A stretch of DNA of 64,000 bases from Cafeteria roenbergensis (lineage: Eukaryota > Sar > Bigyra > Bicosoecida > Cafeteriaceae), in NCBI GenBank assembly GCA_008330645.1, contig VLTN01000028.1:248001-312000 (forward strand), given 5' to 3'. Each line of letters begins with the position of its first letter. Position 1 is the first letter of the stretch. A program made the translations under genes and the position numbers. This document shows, in pieces, positions 54,801 through 63,283 of this stretch. Under the pieces are notes generated by a model. That model searched no databases. It was given only the letters and a program-made list of their open reading frames with translations, and was not told where the DNA came from.

Positions 54801-55806
54801 GCACCTGCAGCCCCTGTCCGTGACGGGCATCAACGACCCGTCGCTTGGTCGCTTGCGCAGCTGCAGCACGGCTCCCGGCGAGGGCGAGGGCGCGAGCGCG
54901 AGCGCAGTCGCTGAGTGCGCCGGCACGGGTCGCCCTGCGATGGTCGTGGGCGCGGGGAGCCCGAGGGCCGTGCGGCAGAAGGGCCTCACGGTGGAGGGCC
55001 GCGGGTCCAGCCACAGGCGCATGGCGGGCGGGGAGCGGCGCACCAGCGACGGCGACGGCCTGTCCAGCCCGGCGAGGCAGCAGCGCGCGCCGCCTCGTGA
55101 GCGCTCGTCTGAGGGGCGTGGCCCGCGCGCGCAGCGGGAGCGCCGCCAGTCGCCGACAGGCGCTGCGGCCGTCAGCCCGTCCAGGGCGCGATCGCGGGCG
55201 GAGCGGGAGGCGCGTCGGCAGCAGCGTGCGCCCCGCGCAGGGCCGTCGCCCTCGTCTCGCGCCGGGAGCAGCTCCGCCGCGGGCGCGCGCGCGTCTCGGC
55301 GTGGTCGGCTGGCGCTGAGCGGCGTGGCGTGGGTGTGCGACGACGACTTCGCCACGCGCTCGCTGCTGTCGTCGCTGCTGCGGCGCCAGGGGCTGCGCGT
55401 GGAGGCCTTCGCCGACGGCCAGGACGCCGTGGACCGCATGCGGACGCTGCTGGCCGAGGACGCCGGCCGTGCCGCGGACGGGGAGGACGGCGGTGCGACG
55501 TGCCCGGCGGCGAGCAGCCTGCCGCGGTTGCTGGTGGTGGACGGGTCGATGCCGCGCTTGGGCGGCGTGGGCACGCTCGCTGCGGTCCGGGCGCTGCGGG
55601 CGGAGGCGTCGTCGCTGGGCGTGGTGGGCGTGGTGTCGGCGCTGGACGAGCTGCGGGCGATCGCGGTGACGGGCGACGCCACGAGCGAGGGCCGCCGTGC
55701 GTTCCTCGAGGCGGGCGCGTCGTCGGTAATCGCGAAGCCGGTGGAGGCCGAGGTGCTGCTCGCGAGTCTGGGTGACGTGTTGGGGTCGTCGAGCGAGGAG
55801 GCATGA
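51874..55806 (+). CDS. hybrid histidine-kinase-like membrane sensor 2, phosphoacceptor His replaced
   Basis: 1,310 residues, single exon, starting MDGWASFEARRESASR as in copy 3. About eight membrane segments lie in the first 395 residues (ACVAVSFAAFLAVWTCVSAL, IVAIIGTLVTLVLVW, VAVALAGIFATVFLPG), with a loop carrying GCPAWAQAGRGLDAPSVPP before the last one. The HisKA-like box has Met418 in place of the phosphoacceptor His (SMRSRGPLNA). The ATPase N-box lies near 588 (HDRLLAVCRNAVSFAF) and G1 near 781 (VADNGPGMD), separated by an insert of about 190 residues. G2 reads SDLGLAVVKSVV. A Ser/Arg-rich linker of about 300 residues leads to a complete receiver with D1223 in VVDGSMP and Lys in IAKPV. 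From the HisKA block to the stop it is nearly identical to copy 3, so this is a very recent duplicate. Confidence 0.85.
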   Translation: MDGWASFEARRESASRGDAVAAGRGGSSTACVAVSFAAFLAVWTCVSALTYLRTSTDEYYEVDDALALPVFSWVRDSQRLGGRPFGRGFDGELRHIVDVAKSSATARIVAIIGTLVTLVLVWSRRRHLELAIKAKMLVLAVAVLGGEAGYIFDGSFGKHRVDPIMGLQGSCLWMPLAVTQSYVAVALAGIFATVFLPGPSNTIECRCWRGPSMTARLSDILRAFGGITLCFFAVLWVSYSSVLQLDATSSPVFQVVVLSAGAMMCSISIAGAYIIVQRRRSDDPVVRGTLRATVATVLQGVGVPLIQCAMLGFVSHSSANSAGCPAWAQAGRGLDAPSVPPSTLRWPQGLDPQDADVRERVYGSLYLTAGFHWATCVIASFVAVVVFVQAVESDSRWESKAATAASRKLRSGIAFVSMRSRGPLNAAALSLALLRPGGASGSHDIPRADLLRELRASVQRSKRHLDGLLLWGKASAKAAADVVPAAWGRLDDAWGRRICSGFRGETAASGRRLSVSVWPVGDRAAAAAGDVGASLGGESRRGPSSQGWRAVCADEASGGAGSRVSPLPWLVPGPSAVCTGNLEVLADHDRLLAVCRNAVSFAFSQEPPPTDRLSSGVSSSASAPGDASQQCPLSSGAGRSAGEVQVAVWAEPDDPEDPQSPSLDCVAGAGSEGEGAAGVVAGGAGGAGADGDVGGGMDATAGVGPVRVGVAARAPGQVWGGRGVSVGAASVPSRRRVVPLGEGAQSAIDSRPRGILRRSSLGDVLRMRSYMARATLVVAVADNGPGMDPEAVSSGSVLEPFAAMRGAARSTPSDLGLAVVKSVVVDGMGGSVRVSSRVGVGSVVQARVPVWVRLDSGAPAMSHFGRSINAGGCAGVARAPVGSLGKSVSSGPSRQAALVRLAMSSSTTGSTSAHQEHAGHALAEGDAAFQSLRGASAIAVRSVVGQATAPRPAGGDASSAVAANTPAAVAPRRSGAHLQPLSVTGINDPSLGRLRSCSTAPGEGEGASASAVAECAGTGRPAMVVGAGSPRAVRQKGLTVEGRGSSHRRMAGGERRTSDGDGLSSPARQQRAPPRERSSEGRGPRAQRERRQSPTGAAAVSPSRARSRAEREARRQQRAPRAGPSPSSRAGSSSAAGARASRRGRLALSGVAWVCDDDFATRSLLSSLLRRQGLRVEAFADGQDAVDRMRTLLAEDAGRAADGEDGGATCPAASSLPRLLVVDGSMPRLGGVGTLAAVRALRAEASSLGVVGVVSALDELRAIAVTGDATSEGRRAFLEAGASSVIAKPVEAEVLLASLGDVLGSSSEEA

Positions 55807-56498
55807 GTGTTTCCACATCGTGGGGGTGGAGGCCGTGGCTCGCGAGCTCGTGTGGTGCTGCAGCGTGGTCCCTAGCTGGCTGTGTCATCGCGCGCCTGCG
55901 CTCCCAACGTCTGGAAGCGCGAAGGGGCACGCCCTATCAAGCGCAATGCTGCACATGCGCGGGCCAACGCGACAAGCGAAGCTGCCACCAGCTGTTCTTC
56001 AGCGATCGGACCGCGCTGTTTGCAACCAGCTCGTCCCGCTTGCAAGGCGCGAGTCTGCCGCGTCGAGGTCCATGGCAAGGCATCCGCTCTCCGGCCGGTT
56101 GCCCGCTCATGGACAAGCACCATCACTCGCTGGGTGTGCTCAGTGCGAGGGGGCCATGGGTGGCCGCTTCAGGCAGCAAACCGCCGGCGAGCACCGCTGC
56201 GCGTCGCTCTCCGCCTCTGGCGCTGCTCGGCTCGTTCCCTTCCCGCGGCGGCAGCAACATCAGCCGCTAGTTCCAGCGACGTGCGACTGGCGGGCTTGAG
56301 TCACGCCGCCGAGGCCTGGCGGTCGAGCTCAGTGGCCGAAGATCCCGCCACAGGGCCGGCGTGCTGACTTGCGTGGCCCAACTTGACTGGCACACCAGCC
56401 CAGCGGAAACGCCTCTGCCGCTGCTGGTCGCGCCGACCCCCGCCCGCGCACTCGCGAGCTCGCGCCACTGCGCTCCGCCCTCACCCACCCCACTTCCC
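55807..56498. other. intergenic region between sensor genes 2 and 3
   Basis: These 692 bases are unlike the flanking near-identical genes except close to the next ATG. Frames crossing them have no motif. Presumed promoter of sensor gene 3. Confidence 0.45.
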
Positions 56499-59400
56499 AT
56501 GGACGGCTGGGCAAGCTTCGAGGCCCGGCGGGAGTCGGCCTCGCGCGGCGATGCAGTCGCGGCCTGGCGCGGCGGCAGCAGCACGGCTTGTGTCGCCGTG
56601 AGCTTCGCGGCGTTCCTCGCGGTCTGGACTTGCGTGAGCGCTCTGGCGCACGTGGAGACGAGCACGGACGAGTACTACGAAGTGGATGACGCGCTGGCGC
56701 TGCCGGTGTTCTCGTGGGTGCGGGACAGCCAGCGGCTGGGCGGCCAGCCGTTCGGGCGAGGGTTTGACGGCGAGCTGCGACACATCGTGGACGTGGCCAA
56801 GTCGACGGCGACCGCGCGGGTGGTCTCCGTGGTCGGCACCCTGGTCACTCTGGTGCTGGTGTGGAGCCGTCGCCGGCACTTGGAGCTGGCGATCAAGGCG
56901 AAGATGCTGGTGCTGGCCGTGGCAGTGCTCGGGGCCGAAGCGGGCAAGTTGCTCGTGGGCATATGGGGGCAGCACCGCGTCGACCCGACGTTCGGACTGA
57001 ACGGCTCGTGTTTGTGGGTGTCCCTCATGACCCCACAGTCGTACATTGCCGTGGTGCTCGCCGGGATGTTCGCGACAGTGTTCTTGCCGGGCCCGAGGAG
57101 CACGATCGAGTGCCGTTGCTGGCGAGTGCCAATGATGACGGCCCGAGTCATCGAGGTGGCGCGCGCGGCTGCAGGGATCACGTTGTGCATCTCTGCGGTT
57201 CTGTGGGTAAACTTCGCGTCCTTGTTCCAACTCCGGCCCGCTTCGGGCCACACCTTCCGCGTCCTGGTCGTTAGTGCTGCTGTCATGCTGATCGCAATCA
57301 GCATCGCTGGGGCGTACATCATCGTGCAAAGGCGCCGCTCTGACGACCCGGTGGTGCGTGGGACGCTTCGGGCGACAGTAGCCACGGTGCTCCAAGGCGT
57401 CGGTGTGCCGCTGATTGCCACGGCGATGCTTGCCTACCTCGCTCACACGTCCGACAACTCTGCGGGCTGTCCCGCCTGGGCACAGGCCGGCCGGGGCCTC
57501 GACGCGCCGTCTGTGCCACCCTCGACTCTGCGCTGGCCTCAGGGGCTGGACCCACAGGATGCCGACGTCCGCGAGCGCGTGTATGGCTCGCTGTACCTGA
57601 CTGCAGCCTCGCATTGGGCAGGGTGCATGATTGCATCGTTCGTGGCCGTGGTGGTGTTCGTTCAGGCGGTCGAGTCCGACTCGCGATGGAAGTCCAAGGC
57701 GGCCACCGCCGCCTCCCGCAAGCTCCGGAGCGGCATCGCCTTCGTCTCCATGCGCTCGCGCGGACCGCTCAACGCCGCCGCCCTCAGCCTCGCCCTCCTC
57801 AGGCCCGGCGGCGCGTCCGGCTCGCACGACATCCCGCGGGCCGATCTGCTGCGGGAGCTGCGCGCCAGCGTGCAGCGGTCGAAGCGGCACCTGGACGGGC
57901 TGCTGCTGTGGGGCAAGGCGAGCGCCAAGGCGGAGGCGGACGTGGTGCCGGCGGCGTGGGGGCGGCTGGACGACGCGTGGGGCCGTCGGATCTGCGGCGG
58001 GTTCCGCGGCGAGACGGCGGCGTCGGGCCGTCGCCTGAGCGTGAGCGTGTGGCCGGTGGGGGACCGGGCGGCGGCCGCGGCGGGCGACGTCGGGGAGTCG
58101 CTGGGAGGCGAGTCGCGCCGCGGGCGGTCGTCGCAGGGGTGGCGCGCGGTGTGCGCGGATGAGGCGTCGGGGGGCGCGGGGAGCCGGGTGAGTCCGCTCC
58201 CGTGGCTGGTGCCGGGGCCGAGCGCGGTGTGCACTGGCAACCTGGAGGTGCTGGCCGACCACGACCGGCTGCTGGCGGTGTGCCGCAACGCGGTGTCGTT
58301 CGCGTTCAGCCAGGAGCCGCCCCCGACGGACCGACTGTCGTCGGGCGTGTCAAGCAGCGCATCTGCGCCCGGCGACGCCTCACAGCAGTGTCCGCTGTCG
58401 AGCGGGGCGGGGCGGTCGGCGGGCGAGGTGCAGGTGGCCGTGTGGGCGGAGCCCGAGGAGCCGCAGGGCGCGTCGTTGGACTGTGTGGCCGGCGCGGGGA
58501 GCGAGGGCGAGGGTGCAGCGGGCGTGGTAGCTGAGGGTGCTGGCGCAGACGGCGACGTCGGCGGTGGCATGGACGCCACCGCGGGTGTCGGGCCGGTCCG
58601 CGTCGGCGTGGCGGCTCGTGCGCCGGGCCAGGTGTGGGGCGGTCGCGGGGTCAGCGTCGGCGCGGCATCGGTGCCGTCGAGGCGCCGAGTGGTGCCGTTG
58701 GGGGAGGGCGCGCAGTCGGCCATCGACAGCCGTCCCCGGGGGATACTGCGCCGCAGCTCGCTGGGCGACGTGCTGCGCATGCGGTCGTACATGGCCCGCG
58801 CCACGCTGGTGGTCGCGGTGGCGGACAACGGGCCGGGCATGCACCCCGAGGCGGTGTCGTCGGGCAGCGTCCTGGAGCCGTTCGCGGCGATGCGCGGGGC
58901 GGCGAGGAGCACGCCGTCGGACCTGGGGCTGGCGGTGGTCAAGAGCGTTGTGGTGGACGGCATGGGGGGGTCAGTGCGCGTGTCGAGCCGGGTGGGCGTG
59001 GGCTCGGTGGTGCAGGCTCGCGTTCCGGTGTGGGTCCGGCTGGACAGCGGGGCGCCTGCGATGTCGCATTTTGGGCGCAGCATCAACGCGGGAGGGTGTG
59101 CCGGGGTGGCCAGGGCGCCCGTGGGATCGCTGGGCAAGTCCGTGTCGTCGGGGCCCTCCCGCCAGGCAGCGTTGGTGAGGCTGGCCATGTCATCATCCAC
59201 AACGGGATCGACCTCGGTGCACCAGGAACACGCAGGGCATGCACTTGCGGAGGGCGATGCGGCCTTTCAGTCACTTCGTGGTGCGTCTGCGATTGCAGTT
59301 CGCTCGGTTGTGGGCCAGGCCACGGCGCCTCGCCCTGCCGGGGGTGACGCCTCATCCGCGGTGGCTGCGAACACGCCTGCCGCAGTCGCACCGCGGCGGT

Positions 59401-60443
59401 CCGGGGCGCACCTGCAGCCCCTGTCCGTGACGGGCATCAACGACCCGTCGCTTGGTCGCTTGCGCAGCTGCAGCACGGCTCCCGGCGAAGGCGAGGGCGA
59501 GGGCGCGAGCGCGAGCGCAGTCGCTGAGTGCGCCGGCACGGGTCGCCCTGCGATGGTCGTGGGCGCGGGGAGCCCGAGGGCCGTGCGGCAGAAGGGCCTC
59601 ACGGTGGAGGGCCGCGGGTCCAGCCACAGGCGCATGGCGGGCGGGGAGCGGCGCACCAGCGACGGCGACGGCCCGTCCAGCCCGGCGAGGCAGCAGCGCG
59701 CGCCGCCTCGTGAGCGCTCGCATGAGGGGCGTGACCCGCGCGCGCAGCGGGAGCGCCGCCAGTCGCCGACGGGCGCTGCGGCTGTCAGCCCGTCCAGGGC
59801 GCGATCGCGGGCGGAGCGGGAGGCGCGTCGGCAGCAGCGTGCGCCCCGCGCAGGGCCGTCGCCCTCGTCTCGCGCCGGGAGCAGCTCCGCCGCGGGCGCG
59901 CGCGCGTCTCGGCGTGGTCGGCTGGCGCTGAGCGGCGTGGCGTGGGTGTGCGACGACGACTTCGCCACGCGCTCGCTGCTGTCGTCGCTGCTGCGGCGCC
60001 AGGGGCTGCGCGTGGAGGCCTTCGCCGACGGCCAGGACGCCGTGGACCGCATGCGGACGTTGCTGGCCGAGGACGCCGGCCGTGCCGCGGACGGGGAGGA
60101 CGGCGGTGCGACGTGCCCGGCGGCGAGCAGCCTGCCGCGGTTGCTGGTGGTGGACGGGTCGATGCCGCGCTTGGGCGGCGTGGGCACGCTCGCTGCGGTC
60201 CGGGCGCTGCGGGCGGAGGCGTCGTCGCTGGGCGCGGTGGGCGTGGTGTCGGCGCTGGACGAGCTGCGGGCGATCGCGGTGACGGGCGACGCCACGAGCG
60301 AGGGCCGCCGTGCGTTCCTCGAGGCGGGCGCGTCGTCGGTGATCGCGAAGCCGGTGGAGGCCGAGGTGCTGCTCGCGAGTCTGGGTGACGTGTTGGGGTC
60401 GTCGAGCGAGGGCGGGCGTGATCGCAGCAGGGTCGTAGTTTGA
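56499..60443 (+). CDS. hybrid histidine-kinase-like membrane sensor 3, phosphoacceptor His replaced
   Basis: 1,314 residues, single exon, same architecture as copy 2: about eight membrane segments, HisKA-like box with Met418 for His, ATPase with a long loop insert, Ser/Arg linker, and receiver with D1219 in VVDGSMP. The cytoplasmic half differs from copy 2 by only a few residues (EEPQGAS replacing a slightly longer Asp/Pro stretch; one extra Gly-Glu pair near 59490; NGPGMH for NGPGMD after the G1 box). In contrast, several membrane and loop stretches between 56930 and 57290 differ strongly. The C-terminus ends GGRDRSRVVV, unlike copy 2. It is the third of four same-strand genes. Confidence 0.85.
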   Translation: MDGWASFEARRESASRGDAVAAWRGGSSTACVAVSFAAFLAVWTCVSALAHVETSTDEYYEVDDALALPVFSWVRDSQRLGGQPFGRGFDGELRHIVDVAKSTATARVVSVVGTLVTLVLVWSRRRHLELAIKAKMLVLAVAVLGAEAGKLLVGIWGQHRVDPTFGLNGSCLWVSLMTPQSYIAVVLAGMFATVFLPGPRSTIECRCWRVPMMTARVIEVARAAAGITLCISAVLWVNFASLFQLRPASGHTFRVLVVSAAVMLIAISIAGAYIIVQRRRSDDPVVRGTLRATVATVLQGVGVPLIATAMLAYLAHTSDNSAGCPAWAQAGRGLDAPSVPPSTLRWPQGLDPQDADVRERVYGSLYLTAASHWAGCMIASFVAVVVFVQAVESDSRWKSKAATAASRKLRSGIAFVSMRSRGPLNAAALSLALLRPGGASGSHDIPRADLLRELRASVQRSKRHLDGLLLWGKASAKAEADVVPAAWGRLDDAWGRRICGGFRGETAASGRRLSVSVWPVGDRAAAAAGDVGESLGGESRRGRSSQGWRAVCADEASGGAGSRVSPLPWLVPGPSAVCTGNLEVLADHDRLLAVCRNAVSFAFSQEPPPTDRLSSGVSSSASAPGDASQQCPLSSGAGRSAGEVQVAVWAEPEEPQGASLDCVAGAGSEGEGAAGVVAEGAGADGDVGGGMDATAGVGPVRVGVAARAPGQVWGGRGVSVGAASVPSRRRVVPLGEGAQSAIDSRPRGILRRSSLGDVLRMRSYMARATLVVAVADNGPGMHPEAVSSGSVLEPFAAMRGAARSTPSDLGLAVVKSVVVDGMGGSVRVSSRVGVGSVVQARVPVWVRLDSGAPAMSHFGRSINAGGCAGVARAPVGSLGKSVSSGPSRQAALVRLAMSSSTTGSTSVHQEHAGHALAEGDAAFQSLRGASAIAVRSVVGQATAPRPAGGDASSAVAANTPAAVAPRRSGAHLQPLSVTGINDPSLGRLRSCSTAPGEGEGEGASASAVAECAGTGRPAMVVGAGSPRAVRQKGLTVEGRGSSHRRMAGGERRTSDGDGPSSPARQQRAPPRERSHEGRDPRAQRERRQSPTGAAAVSPSRARSRAEREARRQQRAPRAGPSPSSRAGSSSAAGARASRRGRLALSGVAWVCDDDFATRSLLSSLLRRQGLRVEAFADGQDAVDRMRTLLAEDAGRAADGEDGGATCPAASSLPRLLVVDGSMPRLGGVGTLAAVRALRAEASSLGAVGVVSALDELRAIAVTGDATSEGRRAFLEAGASSVIAKPVEAEVLLASLGDVLGSSSEGGRDRSRVVV

Positions 60444-60727
60444 GCTGTGAGCAGCTGGCGCAATCGTTGCCACATTCAGTGAGCTGACCGCTTTTCACCT
60501 GCCTCTGACACACTTGGCAACACTCACGAGCTGCCATGGTCCGGCGGCGTGCGTGTGGCGGCGCGCTGTGCTTGGCTTGCCCAGCCTCGCAGCCGTTTCT
60601 CTCTCGAGTTGCTCTTTTGGAACTTGCCTCAGGCCAAGCGTGTCGCTGACCGTGCACTCACCGGCCCTTTGTCGCTTTACGAGCTGACCCGACCTCCGCC
60701 CAGCGTTCAGGCACGCGCTCCTGCTCA

Positions 60728-63127
60728 ATGTGGGTGACCCATACGACAGCGGCAGCTCCTTGCGCGCTTCAGCGGCCGCCTGTGACGCCAGCCAAGCGCT
60801 CGGCTCTCGCTTCCGTTGCTGTCGTCCTCTTTTGCGCGCTCCTGGCCGCATGGGGTGCCAAGGCGGCATTCGGCGACTTGATTTGGCAGCATGAGCGGTA
60901 CTACACCCTGCGTCGGTCAGAAACTCGGCTCGTGACGGCATGGCTGCGCGAGGAGTGCCTGAGAGTCGGAGCAGCGAGGTGCAAAGTGGCATCAGGCGCG
61001 CATGACCGAGTGCTGCGCGCGTCAGCCACAAAGGTTGGCGCGGAAGTCACTTCCACGGCCATTGCCCTGCTGATGATTCGGTTTGTTGTGGCTCGGTGGC
61101 CCGTCCTGGAAGGACCCACGCGGGCCAAAGCCGTGGTCTTGGCCTCGGCGGTGTTTTCGAGCGAGCTGGGAACTGCGCGGCGCTGGATCACTGGCACGTC
61201 GTTCCTCGACCCACTGGCCGGGCCGGTGGGCAGCTGCCTGTGGATATCAGAGTCCACGGCGCAGGCTTTTGGCGCCACATGTGTGGCGGCGCTGTTCGCC
61301 ACGCTCTACGCGTCAGGGCCGAACAGCGACATCAGGCCTTGGTGCGCTCGGCGCAGCAGCGGCGCGCCGCCCCCGACCCGATGGGAGATGGCCCGTGACT
61401 GCGTCGCGCCCGCGTTCATTGTGGCGCAGTTCCTGTGGGCCAGCGTTTCGGTCCACGCTCAGCCAGCGAAAGAGACAGGCGTGGTGTTCACCATCCTCAC
61501 GGCAGTTGTGTTGGCCGTTGCGGTGGCAGGCTTTGGGGCGCACGTGCTGCAGGCGCTTCGGCTGTGGCGCCATCGCAATGGCATGCCAGGCGAGAGTGTG
61601 CGGGCTTTGCTCGCAACAAGCTTGCAACGGGTGCTCGTTGCGATGCTTGTGACCTCCATGGCTGTGTATGTGTCGGCGGATTCGACTGGCTCAGGCTGCC
61701 CAGCCTGGGCTGCTGCGGGAGCCGGGTTTGACCGCCCCAGCGTCCCCGACGCACCTGCTGTTTGGCCCCAGGGCCTGGATGCTGGAGATCCTGACGTCGT
61801 GGAGCGTGTGGTCCGCACGCTTGTTCTGTCGGCAGTGCTCAGCGCTGGCCGCAGCGCGCTGGTGGTGATCCTCGCAGTCATCGTCGTGTTTCAGTCGTCC
61901 GCCTCCGAAAGCCGATGGCGCAGCTGGTTTGCTTCGAAAGCTGAGCAGGACCTCCGGAGCGGCATCGCCTTCGTCTCCATGCGCTCGCGCGGACCGCTCA
62001 ACGCCGCCGCCCTCAGCCTCGCCCTCCTCAGGCCCGGCGGCGCGTCCGGCTCGCACGACATCCCACGGGCCGATCTGCTGCGGGAGCTGCGCGCCAGCGT
62101 GCAGCGGTCGAAGCGGCACCTGGACGGGCTGCTGCTGTGGGGCAAGGCGAGCGCCAATGCGGCGGCGGACGTGGTGCCGGCGGCGTGGGGGCGGCTGGAC
62201 GACGCGTGGGGCCGTCGGATCTGTGGCGGGTTCCGCGGCGAGACGGCGGCGTCGGGCCGTCGCCTGAGCGTGAGCGTGTGGCCGGAGGCACCGCCGGTCG
62301 GAGGTGCTGCCGGTCCGTGGCCTATGAGGTGCAAAGGTTGCTCGCTACCTGGCCCCAGCACGGCGTGGCACTCGACGGTCTCCGGGCCGTCGCGCGTGAG
62401 GTGCAGGGCAGTTCATCCGCTCCCGTGGCTGGTGCCAGCCTCAGGCATCGTCGGGGCAGGCCACCTGGAGGTGCTGGCCGACCACGACCGGCTGCTGGCT
62501 GTTTGCCGCAACGCGGTGTCGTTCGCGTTCAGCCAGGAGCCATCAGCCAGGACGAGAGCTGAGCGCCCGAGCAGCTGCCCAGCGTGCGGAGAAGTGCAAG
62601 TGGCCGCTTGGGTCGAGCTGCAGTACCTGCAGCCCACGCGCACTGCTGTGCCGCGGGCTGGCTCGTCGGCCAGCACAGCGTGCAGCACGCCACGCGCTGC
62701 CCGTGTCGCTCCGGCCGCGGCTGGGCCGTTGCGGGCAATGTCAGCGGAGACGCAGGAGCTGGACGTGACGGAGGCGAGCGACAATCCTGACGAGGGCACC
62801 AAGGCGCGGACTCACTCTCGCTTCCCAGCAGCACCTGGCCTCGACGTACCGCTTGGGGCTTCCGTTGGGGCTACTCTTGTCGTTGCCGTGGCGGACGACG
62901 GCCCTGGCCTGGACCCCGAGACCGTCGCTTCGGGCCGTGTCTTCGATCCCTTCTCTGCACGCCGTGGCACCTCCACGGCGCTTCCAACAGATTTGGGAAT
63001 GGCAGTTGTCAAGAGCGTGGCGGCCGCCATGGGAGGGCACGTGACCGTGTCGAGCAGGCTAGGCGTCGGAACTGTTGTGCACGCCCGGATTCCCGTGCGT
63101 GTCAGGCGCAAGCCCAGGGAAGATTGA
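60728..63127 (+). CDS. histidine-kinase-like membrane sensor 4, no receiver, phosphoacceptor His replaced
   Basis: 799 residues, single exon. The membrane part is divergent in sequence but parallel in layout to copies 2 and 3 (VAVVLFCALLAAWGAKAAFG, VVFTILTAVVLAVAVAGFG, loop with GCPAWAAAGAGFDRPSVPD). The HisKA-like block, with Met418 for His, is nearly identical in DNA to the other three copies, and the AEQDLRSG lead-in matches copy 1. The ATPase has its N-box near 588, VADDGPGLDPE near 720 and TDLGMAVVKSV, then the protein ends soon after (RVRRKPRED). There is no receiver and no remnant of one before the convergent eL30 gene 156 bases on. The start at 60728 gives MWVTHTTAAAP directly before the first hydrophobic segment. 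Confidence 0.83.
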   Translation: MWVTHTTAAAPCALQRPPVTPAKRSALASVAVVLFCALLAAWGAKAAFGDLIWQHERYYTLRRSETRLVTAWLREECLRVGAARCKVASGAHDRVLRASATKVGAEVTSTAIALLMIRFVVARWPVLEGPTRAKAVVLASAVFSSELGTARRWITGTSFLDPLAGPVGSCLWISESTAQAFGATCVAALFATLYASGPNSDIRPWCARRSSGAPPPTRWEMARDCVAPAFIVAQFLWASVSVHAQPAKETGVVFTILTAVVLAVAVAGFGAHVLQALRLWRHRNGMPGESVRALLATSLQRVLVAMLVTSMAVYVSADSTGSGCPAWAAAGAGFDRPSVPDAPAVWPQGLDAGDPDVVERVVRTLVLSAVLSAGRSALVVILAVIVVFQSSASESRWRSWFASKAEQDLRSGIAFVSMRSRGPLNAAALSLALLRPGGASGSHDIPRADLLRELRASVQRSKRHLDGLLLWGKASANAAADVVPAAWGRLDDAWGRRICGGFRGETAASGRRLSVSVWPEAPPVGGAAGPWPMRCKGCSLPGPSTAWHSTVSGPSRVRCRAVHPLPWLVPASGIVGAGHLEVLADHDRLLAVCRNAVSFAFSQEPSARTRAERPSSCPACGEVQVAAWVELQYLQPTRTAVPRAGSSASTACSTPRAARVAPAAAGPLRAMSAETQELDVTEASDNPDEGTKARTHSRFPAAPGLDVPLGASVGATLVVAVADDGPGLDPETVASGRVFDPFSARRGTSTALPTDLGMAVVKSVAAAMGGHVTVSSRLGVGTVVHARIPVRVRRKPRED

Positions 63128-63283
63128 CAATGCCCATGTAGCCATTTTCGTTCGACCCCCAGCTATGTGTGTGTTGCGCGTGCCCGCGCAAGAGCCACGA
63201 TCTGCACCGGGCGTGTTCTCCCGCTATTGGCGAAACCAAAGGCATGCAGCCACATCCGCCGCACGCATGTCGTCCACCAACAC

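Noticed and set aside
48078-63127. Recent bacterial transfer of the sensor genes
   Set aside because: The genes share the host's high GC, Ala/Gly/Ser low complexity and spacing, and have no operon features. Lack of introns alone is not evidence, since several host genes here are also intronless.
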